A DNA stretch of 64,000 nucleotides. Source: JBGSIC01 sp041751875. GTDB taxonomy: Bacteria > Bdellovibrionota > FAC87 > UBA2466 > JACKAF01. This document shows positions 43,916 to 52,783 of the stretch, in pieces (position 1 is the first letter of the stretch; each line of letters starts with the position of its first letter). Below the pieces are notes generated by a model. It was not told the origin of the DNA and did not search any database. It saw only the letters and a list, made by a program, of their open reading frames with translations. The position numbers and the translations under genes are program-made. The stretch covers positions 1 through 64,000 of the forward strand of contig JBGSIC010000023.1 in NCBI GenBank assembly GCA_041751875.1. The letters are read 5' to 3'.

Positions 43916-44218
43916 AAAATTCTCCGGGCTTACCTTCCTGAGAATGCAAATGAACAGCCAAGATGCAGGCGCAGGGAAACTTCGACAAATGACTAACTTT
44001 TGACCGAAAGTGCGATTAGTCGCACGAATTCGAGTAGATACAAGCTTAGACAGGCCAGAATTTTCGTTCCAAATTAAATTGTTTCTTATTTTTCAATAGC
44101 TTGCAGAACTTCGCGCCAGTAAATGTCTATTGTTTCAACGCTTTCCTCTCATTGCCTGCAGCACGGATAGGCTCGGCAACAAAGGCGAATAGACAGAAAC
44201 AAATCTCGTCGTCCGAAC
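43916..44218. other. Intergenic region with a short hairpin
   Basis: No gene seen in these 303 bp. GTGCGA (44010-44015) and TCGCAC (44020-44025) form a 6-bp perfect inverted repeat 95-110 bp upstream of the small lipoprotein start, possibly an operator. TTGTCG followed 17 nt later by CATCTT on the minus strand is a weak promoter candidate. An open frame at 44101-44316 (+) lacks a ribosome binding site and family features. Confidence 0.4.
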
Positions 44219-44767
44219 TTACCAAACTAAAGAAACGCTCTTCAATTTACCCAACTCAGTCGTCAGATCCGCACTCGAAGTGCAATCCACAAAGCCGCAC
44301 GAATAGTAGTAACTAAAAGCATGGGCCGGAGTCGCCACTTTTAGACTGAGCGACCGCTGATTTCCCTTTTTCAATTCACGATGAGAAAGCACAATCAGAT
44401 CGTTTCGGTAAATTTCCAAATCATCATCATCGCTTTCGATCGAATAACTCTTTGTTAACGACACCGTTCTGTACTTCGCGGTTTCTTTTACTTGCAGTTG
44501 CAGATCACTTTGTTTGTCCGTATAGCGACAAATTCCGCGCTTCTGTTCGGTCAGCTTAAGTTGCTTACTTTGCCGGGCTACGCTTTCTCGCAAAAAGCGC
44601 CGCATTTTTCTTGCTGAGGGCGAATAGTGGGCGGTTTCCACGAATGAGGATTCAGGCTCGAAAACCCCTGCCTTCAACTGCGCCACACTGGCGCACTCAA
44701 TTGCCCACGATGACAGCGAGATAAAAAAAGTGAAAAATAGAGAAATAACTATCGATTGAATCTTCAC
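44219..44767 (-). CDS. Exported protein, unknown function
   Basis: A 182-residue protein starting at GTG 44767 (GGGGG 4 nt upstream) with signal peptide SIVISLFFTFFISLSSWA. The mature part has four cysteines (IECASV, GICRYT, YSCGFVDCTS), likely two disulfides, and a polar mid-section with DDDDLEIYRNDL. It follows fadJ by 80 bp on the same strand but is unrelated in kind. No family recognised. ATG 44788 is an alternative start without ribosome binding site. Confidence 0.65.
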   Translation of the reverse strand: MKIQSIVISLFFTFFISLSSWAIECASVAQLKAGVFEPESSFVETAHYSPSARKMRRFLRESVARQSKQLKLTEQKRGICRYTDKQSDLQLQVKETAKYRTVSLTKSYSIESDDDDLEIYRNDLIVLSHRELKKGNQRSLSLKVATPAHAFSYYYSCGFVDCTSSADLTTELGKLKSVSLVW

Positions 44768-44847
44768 AGAACCCCCTTTAAGAGCCATGTAAGCTCTATT
44801 CCCAGATGTATACCGTTCGACCAGAAATGGGCAAGGGGATAAAACGC

Positions 44848-47055
44848 TTACGCGCTGTAGAAACCTTGGTCTTTCACCGCCAGCCGGCGCAAATGGTCGC
44901 AGGGCTGAAAGCGCATCCCGTAGTTGTGATTGAAGATTTCCAAATCACTTACAATTTTTGCTATCCCAACGCTATCCGCGTAGCGAAGTAAGCCTCCCCT
45001 AAAAGGGGCAAAGCCCGTGCCGAAAATCATCGCCAAATCAATATCGGAAACGCGACGAACGAGATCCTCCGATAAAATACTCGCGGCTTCATTGACCATA
45101 AGATAAGTCATGCGCTTGACCACCACTTCATCTGTGAGGTCAGCACTTCTCTTTTTTCGCTCGATGCCCTCGAGAATAGCTGAGTTCACCGATTTCTCTT
45201 TTCCCTCGTAAAGGTAGATGCCTTTTTTCGTTTTCTTTCCCAGTCGATCCTTATCGATAATGGTATCGAGGAAGTTGGCTGGCTTCATTCGTTCGCCAAA
45301 CGCACCGTAGAGAATTTTGGCAACCTTCTGGGCCACATCCAAGCCGACTTCATCCAAAAGCGCGCAGGGGCCCATGGGCATACCGAACTTTTCCATGAGT
45401 CCGTCCATTTCCTCCACTTCGACGCCATCGAGAAGAAGAAAGGCTGCTTCATTCAGATAAGGTCCCAAAATACGGTTCACCACAAAGCCTGGGGCATCTT
45501 TCACGACAACAGGAGTTTTCCCAAGGCTTTTGGCGAACTGAAAAACCGTGGCGATCGCCTGATCGGAAGTCTCTTTGCCTCGAATGACCTCCACCAAGGG
45601 CATCTTGTCGACCGGGTTAAAAAAATGCATCCCCACCACACGGCTTTTGTCTTTTACCTTTTCCGCGATGTGGGTAACCGAAAGACTTGAGGTATTGGTG
45701 GCGAGCACGGCGTTAGGACTTGTCACCTTATCGAGCTCCGCAAAAACTTTCTTCTTAATCTCAAGATCTTCCACAACCGCTTCGACCACAATGTCCGCTT
45801 GGCCAAATCCAGAGTAACTGGTTGTGCCGCCGATAAGCGCCATCGCGTTCTCGAGCTCAAACTGTTTCATCTTTCGCTTCTTAACGCGCGACTTAAAAAG
45901 CCCATACGCCGTGTTGAGCCCCTTGGCGATGGCTGGCCATTGAATGTCCTTCATCCGAACGTGAACGCCTTTAGCGGCAAAGAGCTGTGCGATTCCCCCG
46001 CCCATCACTCCGGCTCCCAGAACCGCCGCGTGCTTCACTGGCTTGACAGCGACTTCGGCGTCCGTGCCCCTGTCCTTCTTTACGCTCTCGTTCAAATAGA
46101 AAATACCGATCAGGTTTTTGGATTCGGGAGACCCTACCAGTTCAGAGAAAGCCTCCGCCTCTGTTCGAAGCCCTGATTCCAAACTTCCGCCGTAAGTCTT
46201 CTTAATCACTTCAAGCGCCTTGAGGGGCGCGGGATAGTTGCCCTTGGATTTCTCTAAAAGTTTTTTGCGTGCAATATCAAAAACGATGTATTTACCGCCG
46301 GGAATTTTTTCGACAAGCCCCAGCTTGCCTGCTTCCCGAATGCGCTTGGTTCGCTTGGCAGCAAGTTCTTGGCCAAACTCAAAGGCTTTTTGCTCGAGTA
46401 GTTCTTTGGGAACCACTCGGTCCACCAGGCCCATTTTCAAAGCAGAAGGTCCTGTGATGTGCCGGCCCGACAAAATGAGATCCAAACTTTTTTCCAAGCC
46501 AATCAGCCGGGGCATGCGCTGCGTGCCCCCCCACCCGGGAATCACCCCTAGCATCACTTCGGGTAACCCAATGCGCGTTTCGGGGGCATCGGTCGCCATG
46601 CGATAGTCGCACGCCAAGCTCAGCTCCATCCCCCCACCCAAGCAAGCGCCATGAATAGCGGCCAAAGAAGGAATCGGAAGGTTCTCCAGATACGTAAATA
46701 CCGCCTGCAATTTCATGAGAGCTTCGCCGGCTTTATCCCCGCCCTGACTCCCCAAAAACTCAATTTCCGAGATGTCGGCGCCAGCAATGAAAATGGAGGG
46801 CTTCTTGCTGATGATGACCAAACTTCCCAAGCTCGTATCCTCCTCAACCTCCATGAAAAGGTCGAGAAGCCGGAGCATGTTTGAGGTGCTCAGTTTGTTG
46901 GCCTTGGAATTCTGTTCATCCAGCGTAATCACGCCCATCTTGCCTTGTCGGCTGAGCGTGATGGACTTTTCCGAAGACGCTAGAGTTTCTGGTTTGATTT
47001 GAGCACGGAAGGAGTTTACCTCTTGCCGAATTGTCTCTTTATTAAGTTCTAACAT
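44848..47055 (-). CDS. fadJ: Fatty acid oxidation complex alpha subunit (hydratase/3-hydroxyacyl-CoA dehydrogenase)
   Basis: Bifunctional beta-oxidation enzyme of 735 residues. N-terminal crotonase domain: AGADISEIEFLG, the oxyanion-hole and Glu motif GACLGGGMELSLACDY near 139, and GLPEVMLGVIPGWGGTQRM. From about 345 the NAD-binding domain starts (VLGAGVMGGGIAQLFAAKG), with VVGMHFFNPVDKMPLVEV (catalytic His), then two C-terminal domains. ATG 47055 with GGGGAG 5 nt upstream is chosen over GTG 47061. It follows the thiolase by 11 bp. Size of both partners fits FadI/FadJ better than FadA/FadB. Confidence 0.93.
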   Translation of the reverse strand: MLELNKETIRQEVNSFRAQIKPETLASSEKSITLSRQGKMGVITLDEQNSKANKLSTSNMLRLLDLFMEVEEDTSLGSLVIISKKPSIFIAGADISEIEFLGSQGGDKAGEALMKLQAVFTYLENLPIPSLAAIHGACLGGGMELSLACDYRMATDAPETRIGLPEVMLGVIPGWGGTQRMPRLIGLEKSLDLILSGRHITGPSALKMGLVDRVVPKELLEQKAFEFGQELAAKRTKRIREAGKLGLVEKIPGGKYIVFDIARKKLLEKSKGNYPAPLKALEVIKKTYGGSLESGLRTEAEAFSELVGSPESKNLIGIFYLNESVKKDRGTDAEVAVKPVKHAAVLGAGVMGGGIAQLFAAKGVHVRMKDIQWPAIAKGLNTAYGLFKSRVKKRKMKQFELENAMALIGGTTSYSGFGQADIVVEAVVEDLEIKKKVFAELDKVTSPNAVLATNTSSLSVTHIAEKVKDKSRVVGMHFFNPVDKMPLVEVIRGKETSDQAIATVFQFAKSLGKTPVVVKDAPGFVVNRILGPYLNEAAFLLLDGVEVEEMDGLMEKFGMPMGPCALLDEVGLDVAQKVAKILYGAFGERMKPANFLDTIIDKDRLGKKTKKGIYLYEGKEKSVNSAILEGIERKKRSADLTDEVVVKRMTYLMVNEAASILSEDLVRRVSDIDLAMIFGTGFAPFRGGLLRYADSVGIAKIVSDLEIFNHNYGMRFQPCDHLRRLAVKDQGFYSA

Positions 47056-47066
47056 TTTCACTCCCC

Positions 47067-48383
47067 TTACTCAGCCCGTTCCAACACAAACGCCGCACCC
47101 TGCCCGCCGCCAATACAAAGCGTCGCTAAGCCGCGACGGAGATTGCGACGTTTCATTTCCAGTAAACAAGTCAAAACCAATCGGCCTCCGGTTGCGCCTA
47201 CAGGATGCCCCAACGCGACGGCGCCACCGTTAACGTTTAAGAGTTCGTCTTTCAGTTCACCGATTTCCTTGTCCCAACCCAACTTCTCCATGCAGTATTT
47301 TTTCGAAGCAAACGCCATCTGATTTGCGATGACTTGAGCCGAAAAAGCTTCGTTGAGTTCCACGAGATCAAAATCCTTGAGCGCTAAACCGGTTGCCTTG
47401 AGTACTTCCGAGGTAGAGTAAATGGGCCCCATTCCCATTCGGGACGGGTCGCAGCCCGTAAAGACGTAAGCTGAGATGGTTCCCAGAATCTCACGCCCTT
47501 CGCTCTTTGCTTTCGCTTCACTCATCATTAAAAGAGCCACGGCCCCATCGGTAATCGGACACGCGTTACCTGGCGTGATCGTCCCGTTGCGTTTGTCGAA
47601 GAACGGATTGAGCTTTGCCAGCGCCTCCAGAGACTGACCGTCGCGCGGGCCTACGTCTTGCTCTACCGCTTTAGCGAAATCTGGCTCGGTAACGACGGGA
47701 AAGATCTCGTCCTTAAATCGGCCCTCTTTTTGAGCTGCCACCGCACGCTGATGACTGCGCAAAGCAAACTTGTCTTGGGTTTCTCGGCTGATCTGAAAAT
47801 CACGGGCGAGAAGTTCACCCGTCTGCCCCATATTCAAGCCCGAAATAGGATCCGTTAGGCCTTCCATAATAGCGACGATGGGTTTTAACCACTGAGGCCG
47901 AAAACCTGAAATTTTTTGAAGTTTCTTAGTGGGGGATTTAGCGAAGTTCAGTGTCGCAAAAAGTTCGGTGAGTTCTTCTCCGAAGAGAAGCGGCATGTTG
48001 CTCATGCTCTCCGTACCACCGACCAACATGGTATCGCCGAGCCCCGCGCCAATTTTCAGGCAACCTTGGGCAACCGCTTCCATCGCGCTCGCGCAGTTAC
48101 GGTGAACCGTGTAGGCCGGAGTGGCCTGCGAAAGTCCGGCGCGCAACGCGATGACACGCGCGATATTCGCCGCGTTAGCAGGTGTGCCTGCGTTTCCAAA
48201 GACGACTTCGTCGACGCTATCATCGCCTATTTCGGCCTGCGCGAGAACTTCTCTCGCCACAGTGACACCTAGATGGACAGCTGATGTTTTTTTAAGGTCG
48301 GTTCCCGCTTTAGCAAAAGGGGTTCGGGTTCCCCCTACGATTGCGACTTTGCTCTTTTGTTCCTTCGCCTGCCATACCTTCAT
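47067..48383 (-). CDS. fadI: Acetyl-CoA acyltransferase (thiolase), FadI-type
   Basis: Thiolytic last step of beta-oxidation, releasing acetyl-CoA. 438 residues, long like FadI (about 436) rather than FadA. Starts VAIVGGTRTPFAKAG; nucleophile cysteine in VHRNCASAMEAVAQG near 96; ELNEAFSAQVI, NVNGGAVALGHPVGATGGR (His), and C-terminal CIGGGQGAAFVLE with the second cysteine. ATG 48383 lies behind GGTGAGG. It is first gene of the fadI-fadJ operon. Confidence 0.93.
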   Translation of the reverse strand: MKVWQAKEQKSKVAIVGGTRTPFAKAGTDLKKTSAVHLGVTVAREVLAQAEIGDDSVDEVVFGNAGTPANAANIARVIALRAGLSQATPAYTVHRNCASAMEAVAQGCLKIGAGLGDTMLVGGTESMSNMPLLFGEELTELFATLNFAKSPTKKLQKISGFRPQWLKPIVAIMEGLTDPISGLNMGQTGELLARDFQISRETQDKFALRSHQRAVAAQKEGRFKDEIFPVVTEPDFAKAVEQDVGPRDGQSLEALAKLNPFFDKRNGTITPGNACPITDGAVALLMMSEAKAKSEGREILGTISAYVFTGCDPSRMGMGPIYSTSEVLKATGLALKDFDLVELNEAFSAQVIANQMAFASKKYCMEKLGWDKEIGELKDELLNVNGGAVALGHPVGATGGRLVLTCLLEMKRRNLRRGLATLCIGGGQGAAFVLERAE

Positions 48384-48523
48384 GCGCCTCACCCCTGCGT
48401 ATTGCGTGACAAGGCTCGGTCTTTGAATGACCGACTGAATGGAGGCTCATCTAGAACAGGAACGGGCGGGAAGACCTTTAAACTTCCAAGGCCGCGGAAA
48501 CGAAAAGACGCGCCACTTCAGGA

Positions 48524-48910
48524 TCAGTTGGCCTGTTTCCTGAGTTGTTGCAACTTCGTGAGCAAAGCAGAGTCTTTGGTTTTAAGACCTTCTAAGCAGC
48601 GCTTCTTCGCTTCCTCTGGAGAGCGTCGATAAAGAAGCGGATCAAAGTGGCAGACTGGGCAAGCCAACTCTCGCCTAAATTTGAACGTATAATAGACCTC
48701 AAGGCCGATAAAACACAACACCGCGAGGACGAAGCCCGACCAAAGCCCCAACGCAGGATTACCTCCCGCGCCGATCGCGCCGCCCACCAAGGTTCCCCAT
48801 AGAGCAGCGATCCAAAGAAATCGCGCCACCGGAATATCTAATTGGGGCTTTTCACGTCCCGCGGCACATACCGGACAGAAGACGGTTTGTCCCAGTTTCG
48901 ATGAAAGCAT
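48524..48910 (-). CDS. Small membrane protein with two CxxC pairs
   Basis: A 128-residue protein. CPVCAAGREKP near residue 12, two membrane segments (about 31-45 and 58-75, ALWGTLVGGAIGAGG and LWSGFVLAVLCFIGL), then LACPVCHFDPLLYRRSPEEA near 88. Both CPVC pairs lie on the same side and would form a zinc ribbon held at the membrane face. The C-terminus is a charged helix with KTKDSALLTKLQQLR. AAGGA is 6 nt upstream of ATG 48910. Function unknown. Confidence 0.7.
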   Translation of the reverse strand: MLSSKLGQTVFCPVCAAGREKPQLDIPVARFLWIAALWGTLVGGAIGAGGNPALGLWSGFVLAVLCFIGLEVYYTFKFRRELACPVCHFDPLLYRRSPEEAKKRCLEGLKTKDSALLTKLQQLRKQAN

Positions 48911-49121
48911 GGTTCATCCTTTTTTCAATGGATACAGAGGAGTTAACGGCAGCTCTTATTGTACCGAGCTTTAAAGAATAAAAACATGGCGGAGCGGATT
49001 GACACGCTGATCATTCAAAGTCGCTTGCGATCTCTTACCTAAGCAAAGCCGATTGTTGTAAAATGAATTTGGGCGCGTTTCATTTTCTTTAAACTTTTAA
49101 ATTTTTAGCCAAGGATCCTCT

Positions 49122-49421
49122 TTGATTGGGCAATGTCATTATTGCCGGGGAACGCTTTCTCTAGCAGTTCAACAGAGGAACCGTTGTTGCCCGACGTGCG
49201 GAAGCGATATCCAAAGCTGCCGCAATTGTGTCCATTACGACGAGACCCTTACCTCCAAATGCCGCGAGCCAGACAGCCCGTGGGTCGCAGATAGAAACCA
49301 CCAAAACAACTGCCCGCTGTTTGAACTAAGCGCGTGCCGTCAAACGCCCATCGAAAAAGAAGCCACCTCAGAGGCCGAGCGTGCGAAACAGGCCTTCAAG
49401 GCCCTTTTCCGGACCCCCTAG
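49122..49421 (+). CDS. Small cysteine-rich zinc-binding protein
   Basis: A 99-residue cytoplasmic protein beginning at TTG 49122 with AAGGA 6 nt upstream. Cysteine pairs: CHYCRG, CCPTCGSD, SCRNCVHYD, then single cysteines in SKCREP, NNCPLF and SACRQ, enough for two zinc sites. The part CRNCVHYD...CREP resembles short UPF/zinc-ribbon families of unknown role. The C-terminal 25 residues are a charged helix. It is 94 bp before rplM. Confidence 0.65.
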   Translation: MIGQCHYCRGTLSLAVQQRNRCCPTCGSDIQSCRNCVHYDETLTSKCREPDSPWVADRNHQNNCPLFELSACRQTPIEKEATSEAERAKQAFKALFRTP

Positions 49422-49469
49422 AAGCTTCTCCGCCCCGGTTTCCTTCCCCTTCGTTTACCCCGTTAATTA

Positions 49470-49504
49470 TTGACTTTATTAGCCACGGGCACTAACTCTG
49501 TGCC
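49470..49504 (+). promoter_or_regulatory. Candidate promoter and leader hairpin before rplM
   Basis: TTGACT (49470-49475) could be a -35, with a weak TAACTC 17 nt on. Overlapping that, GGCAC (49488-49492) pairs with GTGCC (49500-49504) around a 7-base loop, 11 nt before the rplM ATG, which has no Shine-Dalgarno. The hairpin is where ribosomal-protein leaders often carry autoregulatory structures; the two readings exclude each other in part. Confidence 0.3.
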
Positions 49505-49515
49505 TTTGGTAAACC

Positions 49516-50190
49516 ATGGCAGAAGATAAAAAAGACACGAAAAAAGACGCAAAAAAGGTGGCCGCGCCCAAAGCAAAGGCCGAGGATCAACCCCAGAAAA
49601 AGGTAGCAGAGAAGGCTGCGCCCAAAGCCCCCGAAAAGGCTAAGGCAGCAAGCGCTTCCAAGAAGGCGGATGCCCCGAAGGCGAAAGGCGATAAACCTGC
49701 GAAAAAACAGCAAGTTGCCGGCCCCAAGCGAGCACCGATTATTGCGAAGACCTTCTTCCCCAAAGGCGATTCGAAGCGCAACTGGCGCCTCTTCGATGCA
49801 AACGGACAGACGCTGGGTCGTCTTTCCAGCCGCATTGCACACGTCTTGATGGGTAAGGATAAGCCGCAGTTCACCCGCTTCCAAGACACCGGTGACTTTG
49901 TCATCGTAATCAACGCGGAAAAAGTGAAACTGACCGGTAAGAAAATGACGGATAAGTGGTATCACTACCACACGGGTTATGTCGGCGGAATCAAGAGCTT
50001 CCGTCCCATGGACCTGATGGAAAAGCATCCAGAACGGATTTTGGAACGTGCGGTATTCGGTATGATCCCGAAGGGACATATGGGCCGTCAATTCCTGAAA
50101 AAGTTGCGAATTTATGTTGGCGAAACTCATCCTCACGCGGCCCAAAACCCCGTGAAAGAGGAATTGCGCGTTAACGTGGGAGACCGATAG
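49516..50190 (+). CDS. rplM: 50S ribosomal protein L13 with long basic N-terminal extension
   Basis: Early-assembly large-subunit protein. The L13 core (about residues 78-224) is complete: KTFFPKGDSKRNWRLFDANG, TLGRLSSRIAHVLMGK, DTGDFVIVINAEKVKLTGKK, YHHTGYVGGIKSF-like YHYHTGYVGGI, and MIPKGHMGRQFLKKLRIY. It is preceded by about 77 residues rich in lysine, alanine and proline (KKDTKKDAKK, KKVAEKAAPKAPEKAKAA), low-complexity and histone-tail-like. Typical bacterial L13 is about 142 residues, so the extension is unusual. No internal ribosome binding site was seen at the core. rpsI follows directly. Confidence 0.93.
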   Translation: MAEDKKDTKKDAKKVAAPKAKAEDQPQKKVAEKAAPKAPEKAKAASASKKADAPKAKGDKPAKKQQVAGPKRAPIIAKTFFPKGDSKRNWRLFDANGQTLGRLSSRIAHVLMGKDKPQFTRFQDTGDFVIVINAEKVKLTGKKMTDKWYHYHTGYVGGIKSFRPMDLMEKHPERILERAVFGMIPKGHMGRQFLKKLRIYVGETHPHAAQNPVKEELRVNVGDR

Positions 50191-50589
50191 ATGGCAGCAG
50201 CAGAAGTGATTTTAGCGACGGGTCGACGAAAGAGCGCGAATGCACGCGTTCGTTTATTCCCCTCTGGCGACGGCACGATTGAAATCAACGGCCGTCCGAT
50301 GGAAGAGTATTTTTGCACGGGAGCACTTCGACGCTGTGTTATGCGTCCGCTTCTGCTCACCGAAAAGGCGAAGGCCGTAAACATTAAGACCAATGTCGCC
50401 GGTGGCGGCATTTCAGGTCAGGCGGGTGCGGTAGCTCACGGGATCACCCGGGCGCTTTTAAAGCTTCAAGTCGACCTCCGACCGGTACTCAAGGCAGAAG
50501 GCCTTGTGACACGCGATCCTCGTATGAAGGAACGCAAAAAGTACGGTCAGCCTGGTGCGCGCAAACGCTTCCAGTTCTCTAAGCGGTAA
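50191..50589 (+). CDS. rpsI: 30S ribosomal protein S9
   Basis: Small-subunit head protein of 132 residues, whose C-terminal tail contacts P-site tRNA. Family marks: ILATGRRKSANARVRLFPSG, NGRPMEEYF, VAGGGISGQAGAVAHGITRAL, and the basic end PGARKRFQFSKR closing with KR. It starts immediately after the rplM stop, the universal rplM-rpsI pair. No clear terminator is seen in the 103 bp to the convergent barrel gene. Confidence 0.97.
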   Translation: MAAAEVILATGRRKSANARVRLFPSGDGTIEINGRPMEEYFCTGALRRCVMRPLLLTEKAKAVNIKTNVAGGGISGQAGAVAHGITRALLKLQVDLRPVLKAEGLVTRDPRMKERKKYGQPGARKRFQFSKR

Positions 50590-50692
50590 CCATCCCACGC
50601 CTCGGGCAACCCCGCGCTTTCATTCTTTGTTAAAAATTGCGGCCGTTGTGCGCGGTTTCAAGGAAAGCAACGAGAAGGCATTCTCCCGTTTC

Positions 50693-52120
50693 TTAGTAAA
50701 GCGTATACCGAACCGCGCCTCCAATCCCAAACAAGTCGACGTCAGATCCGGAAGTATTAAGGTGATTTGTCACCCGCGCGTAACGTGCTGAACCTTCCAC
50801 TTCCCATTTTCCCCATCGACGGCGCAAGCCGGCTTCCCCGCCTATTCTCTTTTCCGTCTCAAGCGGTGCCGTGGGATTGAGTAAACGTGTCTCCGTAAAA
50901 ACCCCCACCATTGCTTCCCACTGTTTTTGAAGAGCGACTCCCAAATCCACGTAGACGCCAAAAGCATCCTGCCCCAGCGGATGCCCCAACGGGGTGTTCT
51001 CGTATACCAACCCTTGAGTCCAGAATCCGTCTTCGTAAGCGCGCCGCGCCGTCTTCACTATCTCCAAGCGCAATGTAGCGTCGCCCAGTCGAGGAGCAAA
51101 GGCGCCGACCAGAAAGCTAGCCTCGCTGGGTCCACTCAAAAGAACCTGCCCATAAACTTTTGCCACAAAACTGGGTAGCCATGCATCCACATGCAGGGCG
51201 ATCGCCTTATTGGCCAGAGACGGGGAAGACGCGTAGAAAAGCATCTTCGCCAAATCGCCTAGCCCCACAGGGGGAGCTCCGGAGCCTCCAAACTGATGCA
51301 AATGCACTACGCCCACTTCCAGCCAACTGTTGAGCAGCCAGTCTATTCCCACGCCCAACAATTCTGCGTTCGGAACAGCAAGGCCTTTGCCTTGGTTGGG
51401 CGCGTACCAAATCTCGCCCCTGAAAGTGCCCCACCCTCCCATGGCAAGAGGCCGCAGCCCCAAGCGAACTCGGTCCACCGCGCGAGCCGCAGGGGAGTAA
51501 AGAAGACTTCCGTGAAAAGTATTTCCGAACTGTAAGGCGTTGCGCCCGTAACTGAGTTCAACCTGACCATAGTTCACGCCGACAAAACCTTCTTGAAGAT
51601 AAGCATCTGCCTGCCAGTTCTGATACTGCCACCAACCCAGTACCACCCCCGGAGTCATGCCGACGGAAAATCCCCAAGGGTTTCCCCCACCCATAGCAGC
51701 GAGATTCGCCTCGAGCAGAAAGTTGCCCCCGTCACCCACGGGTCTGCCTTGTTGAAAAGGAAAGAGCCCCACTACCTGGCCCTGCGTGCCGCGAAGGGAA
51801 ACCGAATCTTGCGGTAACATCCACATCCGAAAACGAAGTTGATTGGCAAGGCGCGGACTTTTCAGAAAGTATGTCTTTTGCAACAGCCACTCCGGCGCCG
51901 TACAAGTGCTTCCGTCAGGAAGAAAGATTCCCGCTCTAAGATCATCATAGGTCTGCGGTTGGAGAATCGTGGGGACGGATCGCAGACAACCATAGCCTTT
52001 GAGTTGGTCGTAGAGTCCGTAGACAAAATGCCCTGGAGAAACGGGGGTAGAAGGAGCTGAGAAAGCTTCGGGGGTCGCGATCACTGCGAACCAGCCCATT
52101 ATCCAAATTAAAAGTCTCAT
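50693..52120 (-). CDS. Capsule assembly Wzi-like outer-membrane barrel
   Basis: A 475-residue protein with a signal peptide (MRLLIWIMGWFAVIATPEAF, then SA). The mature part has a short helical start (HFVYGLYDQLKGYGCLRSV) and a long run of barrel strands with alternating aromatics. VELSYGRNALQFGNTFHGSL near 205 resembles the strand of Wzi-type proteins that hold capsule or lectin-like barrels. It ends GIGGAVRYTLY, an aromatic terminus that fits barrel insertion. Wzi is a cautious name; other 14-18-strand barrels could look the same. It overlaps no neighbour. Confidence 0.6.
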   Translation of the reverse strand: MRLLIWIMGWFAVIATPEAFSAPSTPVSPGHFVYGLYDQLKGYGCLRSVPTILQPQTYDDLRAGIFLPDGSTCTAPEWLLQKTYFLKSPRLANQLRFRMWMLPQDSVSLRGTQGQVVGLFPFQQGRPVGDGGNFLLEANLAAMGGGNPWGFSVGMTPGVVLGWWQYQNWQADAYLQEGFVGVNYGQVELSYGRNALQFGNTFHGSLLYSPAARAVDRVRLGLRPLAMGGWGTFRGEIWYAPNQGKGLAVPNAELLGVGIDWLLNSWLEVGVVHLHQFGGSGAPPVGLGDLAKMLFYASSPSLANKAIALHVDAWLPSFVAKVYGQVLLSGPSEASFLVGAFAPRLGDATLRLEIVKTARRAYEDGFWTQGLVYENTPLGHPLGQDAFGVYVDLGVALQKQWEAMVGVFTETRLLNPTAPLETEKRIGGEAGLRRRWGKWEVEGSARYARVTNHLNTSGSDVDLFGIGGAVRYTLY

Positions 52121-52291
52121 TAGCCCCGTTATTCTGCAGGCTTAGCGAGCTATTGAAAAGGTTTGGCTGGCTCTTATTTACCCAGGTGGGCTCGACTCCC
52201 GGCACGAGCCCATGCTATAACACACCACGTTAGCGACGCCTTTTTTGCCTCGTCTACGTTTTGATTTTACGTTTGAGAAATAGCTAAGTAT

Positions 52292-52753
52292 ATGAAGTCA
52301 TTATCAACACAAGGGATGCTCGTTGAGGTTTCCTCAACCTCAACCTTGAAGAAGCTTTGGGCCAAGATGGTAACCCGTTATCTGCGCCGGCTGTGGGTAG
52401 TCTTAAGGATTTTACCCCCCTTTCTAAAAGTGACTTTTTCCCGTCAGGGCTTGGGCTGCGCGGAAGGCCGTACCCAGATTAGGGGCAAAGCGCGTCGCTC
52501 GTTCATTAGTTTGTTTCCCGGATGGGCAGTTCGTCTGCAGAAGAAGCACGGCATTCAAGGCGGGTGCACGAGCTGTGGAGCCAGCTGCAAGTTACTCTTT
52601 CAGTGTCCGCACTGGGATGAAACCTCGCATCTTTGCTCGGTATATGAAGACCGCCCCGATGTCTGCCGGCAGTTCCCGGTCACCCCCACCGATATTCGAG
52701 ATAGAAATCTGGTTCGAAAAGATGTGCCCTGCGGTTTTACGTTTCGTTCCTAG
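52292..52753 (+). CDS. YkgJ-type cysteine-cluster protein
   Basis: A 153-residue protein. The C-terminal half carries the cluster GGCTSCGASCKLLFQCPHW, CSVYEDRPDVCRQFP and VPCGF, eight cysteines that in this family (zinc/iron-chelating, UPF0153-like) bind metal or an iron-sulfur cluster. The N-terminal 90 residues are basic with one hydrophobic stretch (LRRLWVVLRILPPFL) that may be membrane-associated. A CTATAAC and an inverted repeat GGGCTCG/CGAGCCC (52188-52211) lie 75-100 bp upstream. Function unknown. A perfect palindrome follows its stop. Confidence 0.72.
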   Translation: MKSLSTQGMLVEVSSTSTLKKLWAKMVTRYLRRLWVVLRILPPFLKVTFSRQGLGCAEGRTQIRGKARRSFISLFPGWAVRLQKKHGIQGGCTSCGASCKLLFQCPHWDETSHLCSVYEDRPDVCRQFPVTPTDIRDRNLVRKDVPCGFTFRS

Positions 52754-52783
52754 TTCCAAAAGGTGCCAGGCACCTTTTAGAAC
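52753..52783. repeat. Palindrome between convergent genes (AAAGGTGCC/GGCACCTTT)
   Basis: GTTC-c-AAAAGGTGCC (from 52753) and GGCACCTTTT-a-GAAC (to 52783) form a near-perfect palindrome around one central base. It fills the whole gap between the YkgJ-type gene and the convergent TonB-like gene, and would be a two-way terminator with A- and T-runs on its flanks. Same family ends as the palindrome at 30206. Confidence 0.8.

Noticed and set aside
44101..44316. 71-codon plus-strand frame
   Set aside because: Polar low-complexity product with no ribosome binding site, antisense to an exported protein.
49492..50145. 217-codon frame antisense to rplM
   Set aside because: Mirror of the lysine-rich L13 coding bias; no ribosome binding site or family.
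52181..52215. tRNA-like T-arm in GGTGGGCTCGACTCCCGG
   Set aside because: Stem does not pair as a T arm and no acceptor or anticodon arms are near.
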